Assembly (NCBI GenBank): GCA_002337125.1
Contig: DDFJ01000001.1
Coordinates: forward strand, 769,597-833,596
Direction of reading: 5' to 3'
Source of the DNA: Chitinophagaceae bacterium UBA1931
GTDB lineage: Bacteria; Bacteroidota; Bacteroidia; Chitinophagales; Chitinophagaceae
Length of the DNA stretch: 64,000 bases
The notes beneath the pieces were generated by a model that was not told the DNA's origin, ran no database searches, and saw only the letters and a list, made by a program, of their open reading frames with translations. Positions 7,258-15,548 of this stretch are shown in pieces; the first letter of the stretch is position 1; each line of letters starts with the position of its first letter. The position numbers and the translations under genes are program-made.

Positions 7258-8316
7258 TTACTTTGTTTTCCATAGCTTATCGGCTATTGATTTATACCTT
7301 CCCCAAAAATTGTAATAGGTAAATGATGTATAGGAAATCAGTTTTGCCATAAAGCTATTCTTCAGCAGTATATGCTGTAACCTGTACAACACAAGCATGA
7401 GAACAAAGAAAATAAGATTGCTGATAACGAACTTAACAAAACTGTTGAGTTCAATACCCCCCAATGCATACCTGTAAACCATACCGGTAACTGCAAAGTA
7501 AAGCAATGTTGTAAGCAGCAGTAAACCATGCGATGTTTCAATGGCTTTGCGTGGACAAAAATTCATACAGTGCATACAGCTTTCGCAATGAACTGTCCAG
7601 AAAGGTTTGTTGCCGATTTCTTTAATGGCCGATACGGGACATTCCCTGATGCATAAGCCACAGTAATCGCATTCATGATTGGCGTAAAATGTTTTGGCAA
7701 TGATAAAGCGGCCTATAAAATAATACAACAGGCTGATGGGTGAAACAAGAACGTCCTGGACTATTTCCTTATGTGAGGGAAACAACTTTTCGCCATTCAG
7801 TATTCTGCTGAAGTATGAAGCAACTCTGTCATGAATGGTTTTGTGAATGTATTTTACTGTGTTTTGGTTTAATGCCGGGTGCAGCGATATCCAGTTTGAA
7901 GGCATATCGCAGGGAATTTGTGCGGTTATTTTGTAACCTTTATTTCTGAGCCAGAAGGAACTGATGAAGAAAGCAATTCCTGTTAATCCGGGTGTAACCC
8001 AGTTCCCTATTTTCATGCCACCTCTTGTATTCATTAATACAACATTATTTGTTCCTGCAGGAAAGCGGCGTATAAAGTTGAGTGTGATTTTTGGATAATT
8101 AAATCCGTGAACGGGAGAAATAAAAACAAGCAACGCTTCTTTATCAATGCCTGCAAATTCTTTTTGCTGAAACCCCGCAATATTATGTAAATGGCATTCC
8201 ACATTTTTTTGCATTGCTGCTTCATGTATCCATAACGCTACCCGTTTTGCATTGCCTGTACCTGAGAAAAAGAATACAACTATTTTCGATGGTTGACTCA
8301 TGCTGATATGTTTCAA
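7258..8316 (-). CDS. EFR1-type flavodoxin/ferredoxin fusion protein
   Basis: 352 residues. Residues 12-25 (IVVFFFSGTGNAKR) are the FMN phosphate-binding loop of a flavodoxin-like domain. Two 4Fe-4S clusters follow, with cysteines at 216, 219, 222, 226 and at 244, 247, 250, 254. The C-terminal ~90 residues are hydrophobic with about two membrane helices (GLLLLTTLLYFAV and FVISNLIFFVLML). This is the EFR1 ferredoxin family layout: an electron carrier at the membrane with unknown partners. A start at the ATG five codons in (MSQPSK) is equally possible. It runs 174 bp downstream of trxB, beyond a terminator, so it is probably transcribed separately. Confidence 0.85.
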   Translation of the reverse strand: MKHISMSQPSKIVVFFFSGTGNAKRVALWIHEAAMQKNVECHLHNIAGFQQKEFAGIDKEALLVFISPVHGFNYPKITLNFIRRFPAGTNNVVLMNTRGGMKIGNWVTPGLTGIAFFISSFWLRNKGYKITAQIPCDMPSNWISLHPALNQNTVKYIHKTIHDRVASYFSRILNGEKLFPSHKEIVQDVLVSPISLLYYFIGRFIIAKTFYANHECDYCGLCIRECPVSAIKEIGNKPFWTVHCESCMHCMNFCPRKAIETSHGLLLLTTLLYFAVTGMVYRYALGGIELNSFVKFVISNLIFFVLMLVLYRLQHILLKNSFMAKLISYTSFTYYNFWGRYKSIADKLWKTK

Positions 8317-8410
8317 CTATTCCGAAATATAAAGTACAGTAAAGTTAGTAAAGATGTGATAAGATGTGGTTGACGTGTTTTAGTTAAATCTGCAGTCTCC
8401 TGGTTATACA

Positions 8411-8449
8411 TAAAAATCCCCGTCAAACTTTTACAAGTGACGGGGATTA
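8411..8449 (-). terminator. Rho-independent terminator after trxB
   Basis: The arms AATCCCCGTCA and TGACGGGGATT form an 11-bp stem around a 12-base loop. On the minus strand it is followed by ATTTTTATG. It lies 42 bp past the trxB stop. Confidence 0.8.
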
Positions 8450-8450
8450 T

Positions 8451-8486
8451 ACTTTGTGCCTTTGTAACTCTTTGCCTCTGTGCCTT
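8451..8486. repeat. CACAAAG-type short intergenic repeat, copy 2
   Basis: ACTTTGTGCCTTTG followed by CTTTGCCTCTGTGCC, the reverse complement of the same word family seen at 2416-2453. It sits between the trxB stop and its terminator. Confidence 0.5.
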
Positions 8487-8490
8487 TCTT

Positions 8491-9444
8491 CTACACAATT
8501 CCTTTTGCAGATAAATAACGTTCTGCATCCAATGCAGCCATACATCCGCTACCTGCTGCGGTAATTGCCTGGCGGTAATGTTTATCCTGCACATCGCCTG
8601 CTGCAAATACGCCTTCCACATTTGTTTTGGATGTACCGGGTATGGTTTTGATGTAGCCTGCTTCGTCCATATCAACAAATGGTTTAAAAATGGCTGAGTT
8701 TGGTTCGTGACCAATAGCCACAAAAAATCCCTGCACAGCAATTACACTCTCCTCTCCTGTTTTGTTGTTCTTCACTTTCATACCATCCACTTTATTTTCA
8801 CCAAGAATTTCGAGTGTTTCGGTATTAAAGTGTACTTCAATGTTAGCGGCATTCATTACACGATCCTGCATCACCTTACTTGCACGCATAAAATCCTTGC
8901 GGATGAGCATGTGTACTTTTGTACAAAGCTTGCTGAGGTATAATGCTTCTTCAGCCGCAGTATCGCCTGCACCAACAATGGCTACTTCCTTACCACGGAA
9001 GAAAAATCCATCGCACACAGCGCATGCACTTACACCATAACCATTGAGGCGTTGCTCGCTTTCCAGTCCAAGCCATTTGGCACTTGCACCGGTGCTGATG
9101 ATGACTGAATCGGCTTCAATCAGCTTTTCATCATCAACCCAAACTTTATGTGGTAATGAACTAAAGTCAACTTTTGTGGCAATGCCGTAGCGAATATCAG
9201 CACCCATGCGTTTGGCTTGTTTTTCAAAATCAACCATCATTTCCGGGCCCTGGATTCCTTCGGGGTAACCGGGATAGTTTTCTACTTCGGTGGTAATGGT
9301 TAACTGTCCGCCGGGCTGAATTCCCTGGTACAATACAGGGTTGAGATTGGCTCTTGATGCATAAATAGCTGCTGTGTATCCGGCAGGACCTGATCCGATA
9401 ATTAAACAATGTACTTTTTCAGTTGCTTCCATATCTGTCTTCAA
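8491..9444 (-). CDS. trxB: Thioredoxin-disulfide reductase
   Basis: 317 residues, normal TrxB length. The FAD-binding loop GSGPAG is at residues 17-22, the redox pair at C141 and C144 in CAVCDG, and the NADPH-binding loop GAGDTAAEEA near 158. The C-terminal FAD motif AAGDVQDKHYRQA is present. The enzyme reduces thioredoxin with NADPH in the cytoplasm. The ATG four codons in (MEATEK) could be the true start. A single gene ending in a clear terminator at 8411-8449. Confidence 0.95.
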   Translation of the reverse strand: MKTDMEATEKVHCLIIGSGPAGYTAAIYASRANLNPVLYQGIQPGGQLTITTEVENYPGYPEGIQGPEMMVDFEKQAKRMGADIRYGIATKVDFSSLPHKVWVDDEKLIEADSVIISTGASAKWLGLESEQRLNGYGVSACAVCDGFFFRGKEVAIVGAGDTAAEEALYLSKLCTKVHMLIRKDFMRASKVMQDRVMNAANIEVHFNTETLEILGENKVDGMKVKNNKTGEESVIAVQGFFVAIGHEPNSAIFKPFVDMDEAGYIKTIPGTSKTNVEGVFAAGDVQDKHYRQAITAAGSGCMAALDAERYLSAKGIV

Positions 9445-9523
9445 AATTTTTAAGTCGGTAAAAATAAGGCTATCCCGCCATTCGTAATGTAATCAGAGTT
9501 ACTGTACGAATGGTTGTGGATAA

Positions 9524-10411
9524 TTAACGGGGAATGATAATGGTTTTAAACTGTGCAGCATAACCGCCAAAATAGCCCAATGCCCCGTTATTGACATTGC
9601 TCAGCACTTTTACTGCCGATGAAAAAGGATTACCCATACTGGAATAATTATATTCCACCGTTCGCCAGAAATCGTAAGTGGCCCGGTCAATATTGCAAAG
9701 TTTGAGTGTTACTGTATCGCCTTTTTTAAAGAAACCATAATCATTGTAATTCAGTTCCACGTTACGGTCAATACCCCTGTCAACATCAACCGTGTAGGTA
9801 CTGCCGTTTACCAATGCATCATCAAACACTGAATTAAGGCCGGGCAGAAAAGCACCGCTGTTTACCTGTGTAAAATAGCGGGCACAATCGCCAAAGCCGG
9901 GAGGGTCGGTGATTTTTGCTTTCAGCACTACTTTCTTACTGGTATCGGCTGTGCCGGGTACTTTTTCCCACCACAAGGAATCAAGTGTTTTGCGGTGAGT
10001 GGGGATTGTTGTGCTGGCACTGTATTCTTTCCCCTGCCAGGTTATTTTAAGCTGGTAAGTCTTTCCTGTTTCGCCGGTAAAGGCGGTGGCTGGGTTCGAT
10101 AAATCAACGCTGTAATAACTGAAGGGTGTTGAACCGTTGAGCGTAACATCGTAGCGTTTGAGCTGATGTGTTTTTGTTCCGTTGCTGATGGTAACTACGG
10201 CATCTTTAATCAATGATTCACCAATAACTGATGAAGTGATTTGTGAAAAATAGTTGAGGCTTTTGGTGAGCACCACAAACGGGAACTGGTCGTTTTCAAT
10301 ACTTGCATCCACACTTAACAACGGTGTTGATTCTTTAAGATTGAAATCGACTTTCTTTTCGCAGCCGGCGAGTAATACAAAGCCTGTAATGATCAGCAGT
10401 AAACGAATCAT
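9524..10411 (-). CDS. DUF4249 family lipoprotein
   Basis: 295 residues. The lipoprotein signal FVLLAGC has Cys17 as lipidation site, followed by EKKVDFNLKESTPLLSVDASI, the usual DUF4249 opening. The rest is beta-rich with DAVVTISNG near residue 90, typical of this Bacteroidota cell-envelope family. Such genes usually sit beside a TonB-dependent receptor; here none is present, so its partner must be elsewhere or lost. The fold is probably immunoglobulin-like. Role unknown. Confidence 0.8.
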   Translation of the reverse strand: MIRLLLIITGFVLLAGCEKKVDFNLKESTPLLSVDASIENDQFPFVVLTKSLNYFSQITSSVIGESLIKDAVVTISNGTKTHQLKRYDVTLNGSTPFSYYSVDLSNPATAFTGETGKTYQLKITWQGKEYSASTTIPTHRKTLDSLWWEKVPGTADTSKKVVLKAKITDPPGFGDCARYFTQVNSGAFLPGLNSVFDDALVNGSTYTVDVDRGIDRNVELNYNDYGFFKKGDTVTLKLCNIDRATYDFWRTVEYNYSSMGNPFSSAVKVLSNVNNGALGYFGGYAAQFKTIIIPR

Positions 10412-10671
10412 CCTGCAAATTTAAGGCGGAAGAGGAAAACAGAAAGGTTAATTCAAAAGCATAGTATGCTTTAAGAGATGAAACCTGAAATTTATCATCA
10501 TCAATAATCCGTTTCTATCTGCACAATCAGTCTCATCTATGTTCTATGTTTTTGCCGGGGAGAAAAGAAGACGGGAAACAGGAATTTACTTTCCGTCTTA
10601 TCGTCTTACCGGCTTTTCGCACATTGACTTTTCTTCATTATACTACTTCTCCGGCATCGCAAAAGTATTAC
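10412..10671. other. Intergenic region without a gene
   Basis: About 260 bp between the DUF4249 start and the next terminator. It should hold the DUF4249 promoter, but I see no exact Bacteroidota promoter match. The short open frame across it has no family features. Confidence 0.5.
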
Positions 10672-10699
10672 AATAAAACACCCCGGGGAACCGGGGCGT
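10672..10699 (-). terminator. Terminator after the beta-helix lipoprotein gene
   Basis: CCCCGG and CCGGGG arms around GGAA, extended by one base on each side. On the minus strand it is followed by TGTTTTATTG. It is 31 bp past the stop at 10730. Confidence 0.75.
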
Positions 10700-10729
10700 T
10701 GACTATTTATAAACCACTAACAAAAAACG

Positions 10730-12757
10730 TTATAATGAAACTGTTGTTACTTTACCTGTAACAGTGAAGCTGCCTTTTAGTGTGCCGGTTGTATAGGTAC
10801 CACCGCTGTAAAGACCGCTTGTATTGCCTGTTACAGAATAAGAGCCTCCTGTGTATACTTTATAAGTTGAACCTGTTGTTAAGGATGATGATGAGAACAC
10901 AATGTAGTAAGCTGCTCTTGATGGCGCATAAGTTACCAGTGCATTACCTGAAGCATCAGTAATGGTTACAAATGTTCCTGCAGCAACCGTACTGGAAAAT
11001 TTAATGAGTGCTGCGTTTTGTGCTGAAGTTGTACTAGTGGCTTCAATCATATTACCTGAGTTTGGACCAGAACCAATCAGCAATCCACCAGAGATGTTGA
11101 AGCTGCCGTTGTAATCAAGTGCCAGTTCGGGTTGTGAGGGCGGACCCTGTGCAATCAGTGTTCCTCCTGTCATTACAATATTTCCGTTGCCATCAACGGC
11201 ATCGCCATTGCTGCAACTGCTGGCAACCACACCGCCTGAAATGGTTAACAAACTTCCATCGTTTGATTCTGTACCACCAACAACGGTTCCTTTTGTACAG
11301 TTAATACCATCATTTGTTGCAGCTACGGTTGTAGTTCCATTGCTGAATGTAATGGCAGGTACTTCCAAACCTTCGTATGATTTGGTGATGTTGATGGTGC
11401 CACCTGCTACCGTGATGGAAGCATCTGATTTAATTCCATCATCGTTCGATGCGATCGTGATTGCTCCTGCATTGATGGTAATTGCTCCATCACATTTAAT
11501 CGCTTTCGGATCACTTGTGTTGCTTGTATTGTACGTATATGTACTGCCCGATGTCGTAATATTGATAGTGCCCCCATTAATCACCGTGCTTCCGTCAACA
11601 CTGATGCCTTTTGATCCAACACCTGAACTTGTAATGGTTAATGTTCCGGCTGTGAATGTGAAAATAGCATCGCAGTTAATACCCGCTGGTGCTGCAATAT
11701 CAGCATCGGTTGTATTGTAATAAGCTGCTCCTGTTGTGGCAATGCTGATGTTTCCATTGGTAACAGTGAGATTACCGGTTGTTTTAATTCCCTTGCTTCC
11801 TTTGCCCGAAACATTCAGTGTAATTGTATTGCTGCTGTTGATGGTGGTATAACTTTCGCTCTTTAATGCATTGCCTTTTTCACCTGTTGCAGTTACAGAA
11901 ATTGTTCCGCCTGTAATGGTCATGTAAGGTGTGATGGTTGCATCCGTACCATCGTATGATGCAGTGATACCATCATCCATACTGTTGATGGTGATTGCGC
12001 CGCCGCTGATGGATACATATCCTTCTTCGCAATCAATCCCATCGCCTGATGAAGTGCCGGTAACTGCTCCGCCGGTCATTTTAAAATAATCTTTTGCATG
12101 AATGGCATCTGATGCTGCTTTGAGTACTGTGATGTTTCCTTCTGCAATGCTGATATAACCATCGCTGCAGATAGCATGTTTGTAGTTGCCTGTTACTGTA
12201 AGATTACCTGTGCCTGCAAAGTTGAGCTGACCTTCACTGAAGAATGCTCCTTTCTGATCTTCAGTACTCGTTAGATAAGTACTGCCATCAATTAAACGGT
12301 TGTTGGTTCCGTTTAGTAATGTAACAGAAACTTTTTTGCTTGATTGAATATTGATAGAAGGCCCGTTGTTATTAATGATGCTCACACCATTGAGTACAAG
12401 ATTGAATTTATAATCGCTGTACAGTTTAAACATACCGTTGGTGCTGCGGCCTGATAATACATAATTGATTTCGGTACTTGTTACAGTTGATGTGATCACT
12501 ACATCGCCGTTGCTGATGCTTACACTCACCCCGTTTCCTTCAAATGGGTTGGTAACGGTGGCTGTTGTTCCTGAGTACTTCACTACAACTGCATTTGAAA
12601 ATGTGGTGTCTTTTGTATTGGTGGCATAACCATCATCGGTAACACCTGTTGTGCCTGAGCCATCGTCGGTGATTGTGGATGATTGTTTGCGGCACGATAA
12701 AATAAAAACGGAAACTGACAGTGCTAACAGCACCAGCTTTATGTATCCCCTGTTCAT
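10730..12757 (-). CDS. Cthe_2159-type carbohydrate-binding beta-helix lipoprotein
   Basis: 675 residues. Lipoprotein signal SVFILSC (Cys22), a Thr/Ser/Asp-rich linker, then ~600 residues of short repeats such as GDGIDCEEGYVSISGGAITINS and GSKGIKTTGNLTVTNGNIS. Every 20-25 residues comes one beta-helix rung with the DDGI/SDGI and SGG turns seen in the Cthe_2159 (formerly DUF4353) family. That family was described as binding acidic polysaccharides such as polygalacturonate, so a surface role in glycan capture is plausible here. No catalytic motif is visible. Ends at a terminator at 10672. Confidence 0.85.
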   Translation of the reverse strand: MNRGYIKLVLLALSVSVFILSCRKQSSTITDDGSGTTGVTDDGYATNTKDTTFSNAVVVKYSGTTATVTNPFEGNGVSVSISNGDVVITSTVTSTEINYVLSGRSTNGMFKLYSDYKFNLVLNGVSIINNNGPSINIQSSKKVSVTLLNGTNNRLIDGSTYLTSTEDQKGAFFSEGQLNFAGTGNLTVTGNYKHAICSDGYISIAEGNITVLKAASDAIHAKDYFKMTGGAVTGTSSGDGIDCEEGYVSISGGAITINSMDDGITASYDGTDATITPYMTITGGTISVTATGEKGNALKSESYTTINSSNTITLNVSGKGSKGIKTTGNLTVTNGNISIATTGAAYYNTTDADIAAPAGINCDAIFTFTAGTLTITSSGVGSKGISVDGSTVINGGTINITTSGSTYTYNTSNTSDPKAIKCDGAITINAGAITIASNDDGIKSDASITVAGGTINITKSYEGLEVPAITFSNGTTTVAATNDGINCTKGTVVGGTESNDGSLLTISGGVVASSCSNGDAVDGNGNIVMTGGTLIAQGPPSQPELALDYNGSFNISGGLLIGSGPNSGNMIEATSTTSAQNAALIKFSSTVAAGTFVTITDASGNALVTYAPSRAAYYIVFSSSSLTTGSTYKVYTGGSYSVTGNTSGLYSGGTYTTGTLKGSFTVTGKVTTVSL

Positions 12758-12872
12758 CTGTATGGTTTTTGGTTAAATCTTATTTCAGCGTTTGCTGCTG
12801 CTGAAATAAATGATGTTCTTTTTTACAGATGATTGAGTTGAAAGAAAAGGTTGGGTTTTAAAGTGAACAGAT

Positions 12873-12916
12873 TAAAAAAAAGGCTGAATTATTAAAGCAT
12901 TAACAATTCAACCTTG
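12873..12916 (-). terminator. Terminator closing the sugar operon
   Basis: AAGGCTGAAT pairs with ATTCAACCTT (one mismatch), extended by inner TTAT/TTAA bases. On the minus strand the stem is followed by a run of eight T. It lies 27 bp past the rhaM stop and closes the seven-gene operon. Confidence 0.75.
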
Positions 12917-12942
12917 TATGGTTTGATTTTATCGTAAACTTA

Positions 12943-13257
12943 TCAGGGAAGATAAAACACATCCTTCAGCGGAACGCTTACGGGTGAGTTGTCTTCATTG
13001 CTGTCCATAATATCTTTCATGTATGCCCACCATTTTTTCATCACGGGATGTTTAGGTAACTTGTCCATGTTGGCCGCATCTGTTACATTCAGCACGCCAA
13101 ACAGGAAGTTCGTTTCTTCATCCAGGAAAATGGAATAATCGCTGATGCCGTTTGCTTTCAGCAGTTCAGCAAGTTCAGGCCACAATTCATCATGGCGTTT
13201 TTTATATTCTGCCTCCTGGCCTTTGCGCAGTTTCATTTTAAAAGCTAAACGTGGCAT
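12943..13257 (-). CDS. rhaM: L-rhamnose mutarotase
   Basis: 104 residues, exactly the RhaM size. Residues 1-30 (RLAFKMKLRKGQEAEYKKRHDELWPELAELL) and the central SDYSIFLDEETNFLFGVLNV carry the family pattern, including the catalytic-type H22 and the tryptophan pair in VMKKWWAYM. It interconverts alpha and beta anomers of L-rhamnose in the cytoplasm. Last gene of the operon that starts at 21209, 41 bp after galT. Its presence argues that the operon's substrate releases L-rhamnose. A related mutarotase at 41716 sits in the fucose locus. Confidence 0.9.
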   Translation of the reverse strand: MPRLAFKMKLRKGQEAEYKKRHDELWPELAELLKANGISDYSIFLDEETNFLFGVLNVTDAANMDKLPKHPVMKKWWAYMKDIMDSNEDNSPVSVPLKDVFYLP

Positions 13258-13298
13258 ATAATAAAATCAGAAATTAAAAATGAATAATTGAAAGTACA

Positions 13299-14345
13299 CT
13301 ATTGCTCTGAATAATGAACTTCCGGTAAACTTTTCAGTTTTTCAGCAGCCCATTCAGGAGTAATATCTCTCTGCGGACTTGCCAGCATTTCATAACCCAC
13401 CATAAACTTCTTCACAGTTGCTGAACGAAGTAACGGCGGATAAAAATGCATGTGCCAATGCCATTCTGCATGTTTACCATCATTTACAGGAGCCTGGTGC
13501 ATACCTGCTGAATAAGGGAATGATGTGCTGAATAAATTATCGTAACGTACGGTAAGTTGTTTGAGAATGGAAGCAAGTGCTTTCTTTTCTTCATCCGTAA
13601 ACTCAGTAACGTTTTGTACTTGCCTTTTACTGATGATCATTGTTTCGTAAGGCCATACTGCCCAGAAAGGAACCAATGCTACAAAATGTTCATTGGCACA
13701 AACAATGCGTTCGTTCTGTTTTATTTCAAGCTGAAGATAATCACTCAGCAAACTTCTTCCGTTCTTTTCAAAATAGGCTTTTTGCTGGTTGGTTTCTTTC
13801 ACTAACTCTGCCGGCACATCATTGAGCGACCATATCTGTCCATGCGGATGCGGATTGCTGCATCCCATAATATCGCCTTTGTTTTCAAAAACCTGGATGT
13901 ATTTAATCCAGTCGTTTTTTGCCAGCTCTGCAAATTCACGCTGCCACAGCTCAATTACTTTTACAATTGCTTCTTCCGTCATTTGCGGAAGTGTAAGATC
14001 ATGACGTGGTGAAAAACAAATTACCCTGCAAATTCCCTTCTGGCTTTTTGCCTGCAATAAACCATCAAGTGAATACTCACCATCAGGTGTATCTTTCAGC
14101 AAAGCAGAAAAATCATTGGTGAAAGCAAATGGTTCGGTGTACTGTTCGTTCACTGTTCCATCGGCACGCACATTACCTGGACATAAGTAACAACCGGGAT
14201 CGTATTGAGGACGGTCGTTTTTTGCAGCCGCTTCCACTTTTCCCTGCCAGGGACGTTTGGTACGATGTGGCGAAACAAGTACCCACTCTCCTGTTAATAA
14301 ATTCAAACGTTTATGCGAATGTTCTTTTAAATCAAATCCCATCAT
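13299..14345 (-). CDS. galT: Galactose-1-phosphate uridylyltransferase
   Basis: 348 residues. The active-site motif HPHGQ is at 166-170 with nucleophile H168, and a zinc-type pair C52/C55 lies in GCYLCPG. The N-terminus RRLNLLTGEWVLVSPHR-like opening is typical. It transfers UMP between UDP-glucose and galactose-1-phosphate in the Leloir pathway. Two ATGs abut (MM); the first lies directly against the galK stop with no spacer, so translation is probably coupled. Upstream enzymes in the operon would supply galactose. Confidence 0.95.
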   Translation of the reverse strand: MMGFDLKEHSHKRLNLLTGEWVLVSPHRTKRPWQGKVEAAAKNDRPQYDPGCYLCPGNVRADGTVNEQYTEPFAFTNDFSALLKDTPDGEYSLDGLLQAKSQKGICRVICFSPRHDLTLPQMTEEAIVKVIELWQREFAELAKNDWIKYIQVFENKGDIMGCSNPHPHGQIWSLNDVPAELVKETNQQKAYFEKNGRSLLSDYLQLEIKQNERIVCANEHFVALVPFWAVWPYETMIISKRQVQNVTEFTDEEKKALASILKQLTVRYDNLFSTSFPYSAGMHQAPVNDGKHAEWHWHMHFYPPLLRSATVKKFMVGYEMLASPQRDITPEWAAEKLKSLPEVHYSEQ

Positions 14346-15488
14346 TTAAAATTTTGAAGTTCCGTCTTCAATCTGCACGATATAGGCCTTCAGCTTTTTG
14401 TTCATTGCTTTTTCATATGAAGCTGATACCTCTTCAATCAATGCATCAATGGCTTCTTTCTTTACAAGATTGATGGTGCAACCACCAAATCCACCACCCA
14501 TCATTCTGGCACCAAGTACAGCAGGGTTGCCTTTCACTGCGTCAACTAAGTAATCAAGTTCAGGACAACTTACTTCGTAGAGTTTGCTTAATCCTTCGTG
14601 TGTTGCAAACATTTTTTGTCCGAATGCTTCGAGCTGATGATTCTGTAAATCTTCACAACCTTTCAGCAAACGCTCTTTTTCTTCAATTACATATTTGCAA
14701 CGGTTGTGCACCATTGTACCTGCGGGTACTGCTTCATCAAGCATTTCAAGTGTTGCATCACGTAGACTGTTTACTTCGGGATGTTTTTTCTGAATAGCTG
14801 CAACACCTTCTTCACATTGCGAACGGCGCACATTGTATTCGGAAGATGCAAGTGAATGTTTTACCTGTGTATCAAGTAACACAATCTTTACATCTTTCAT
14901 TTCAAGTGGAAAATATTCAAACTCCAGTGAGCGGCAATCCAGTTTCATAACATGTTCTTTCTGTCCGAACATGCTTGCAAACTGATCCATGATGCCGCAT
15001 TTAACGCCTGCAAATTCATGCTCTGCTTTCTGCGCCATTTTCACCATCTGCATTTTTTCAATACCAAATCCAAACAGTTCGTTCAATGCATACGCAGTGG
15101 CACATTCAACTGCTGCTGATGATGAAAGACCTGCGCCAATCGGAACATCACCGCCCATCACCATATTAAAACCTTTTACTTCGTAGCCTGCCTGCTGCAA
15201 CTGATTTACCACACCCAATATATAAGTAGCCCAACTTTTCACTGGTTTTACATCACTTAACGAAGTGGAAAAACTTTCATTAAAATCCTGTGAGTATAAA
15301 TGAATTTCGTTGTCGTTTCTTTTTCCTGCAGCAATAAAAATAGCTTTATCAATAGCTGCTGGTAATACAAATCCTTCGTTATAATCCGTGTGTTCACCAA
15401 TCAGGTTAATTCGTCCGGGAGAACGGAATAATAAAGGTTCTGAACTATATAATTTTTTAAACTGGTCTTCAATAATTCCGATGGTCAT
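14346..15488 (-). CDS. galK: Galactokinase
   Basis: 380 residues, normal length. Galactokinase signature SPGRINLIGEHTDYNEG at 23-39, ATP-binding GGDVPIGAGLSSSAA near 118, and the C-terminal GHMP motif MMGGGFGGCTINLV near 335. It phosphorylates galactose at C1 in the cytoplasm. The stop codon touches the galT start. It lies 60 bp downstream of the GH35 gene, which would release galactose. Confidence 0.95.
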   Translation of the reverse strand: MTIGIIEDQFKKLYSSEPLLFRSPGRINLIGEHTDYNEGFVLPAAIDKAIFIAAGKRNDNEIHLYSQDFNESFSTSLSDVKPVKSWATYILGVVNQLQQAGYEVKGFNMVMGGDVPIGAGLSSSAAVECATAYALNELFGFGIEKMQMVKMAQKAEHEFAGVKCGIMDQFASMFGQKEHVMKLDCRSLEFEYFPLEMKDVKIVLLDTQVKHSLASSEYNVRRSQCEEGVAAIQKKHPEVNSLRDATLEMLDEAVPAGTMVHNRCKYVIEEKERLLKGCEDLQNHQLEAFGQKMFATHEGLSKLYEVSCPELDYLVDAVKGNPAVLGARMMGGGFGGCTINLVKKEAIDALIEEVSASYEKAMNKKLKAYIVQIEDGTSKF

Positions 15489-15548
15489 AAGTAAAAGTTT
15501 TTGGCAAGTTATACAACAATTTGTTACGGGTGCAAATGTGAATCATTT

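Noticed and set aside
8313..8741. 142-residue open frame overlapping trxB
   Set aside because: It lies antiparallel in frame space over the trxB 3' end and terminator, with no family features. Shadow of trxB.
11187..11720. Plus-strand open frame inside the beta-helix gene
   Set aside because: Arises from the repetitive codons of the minus-strand gene. No start context or domain.
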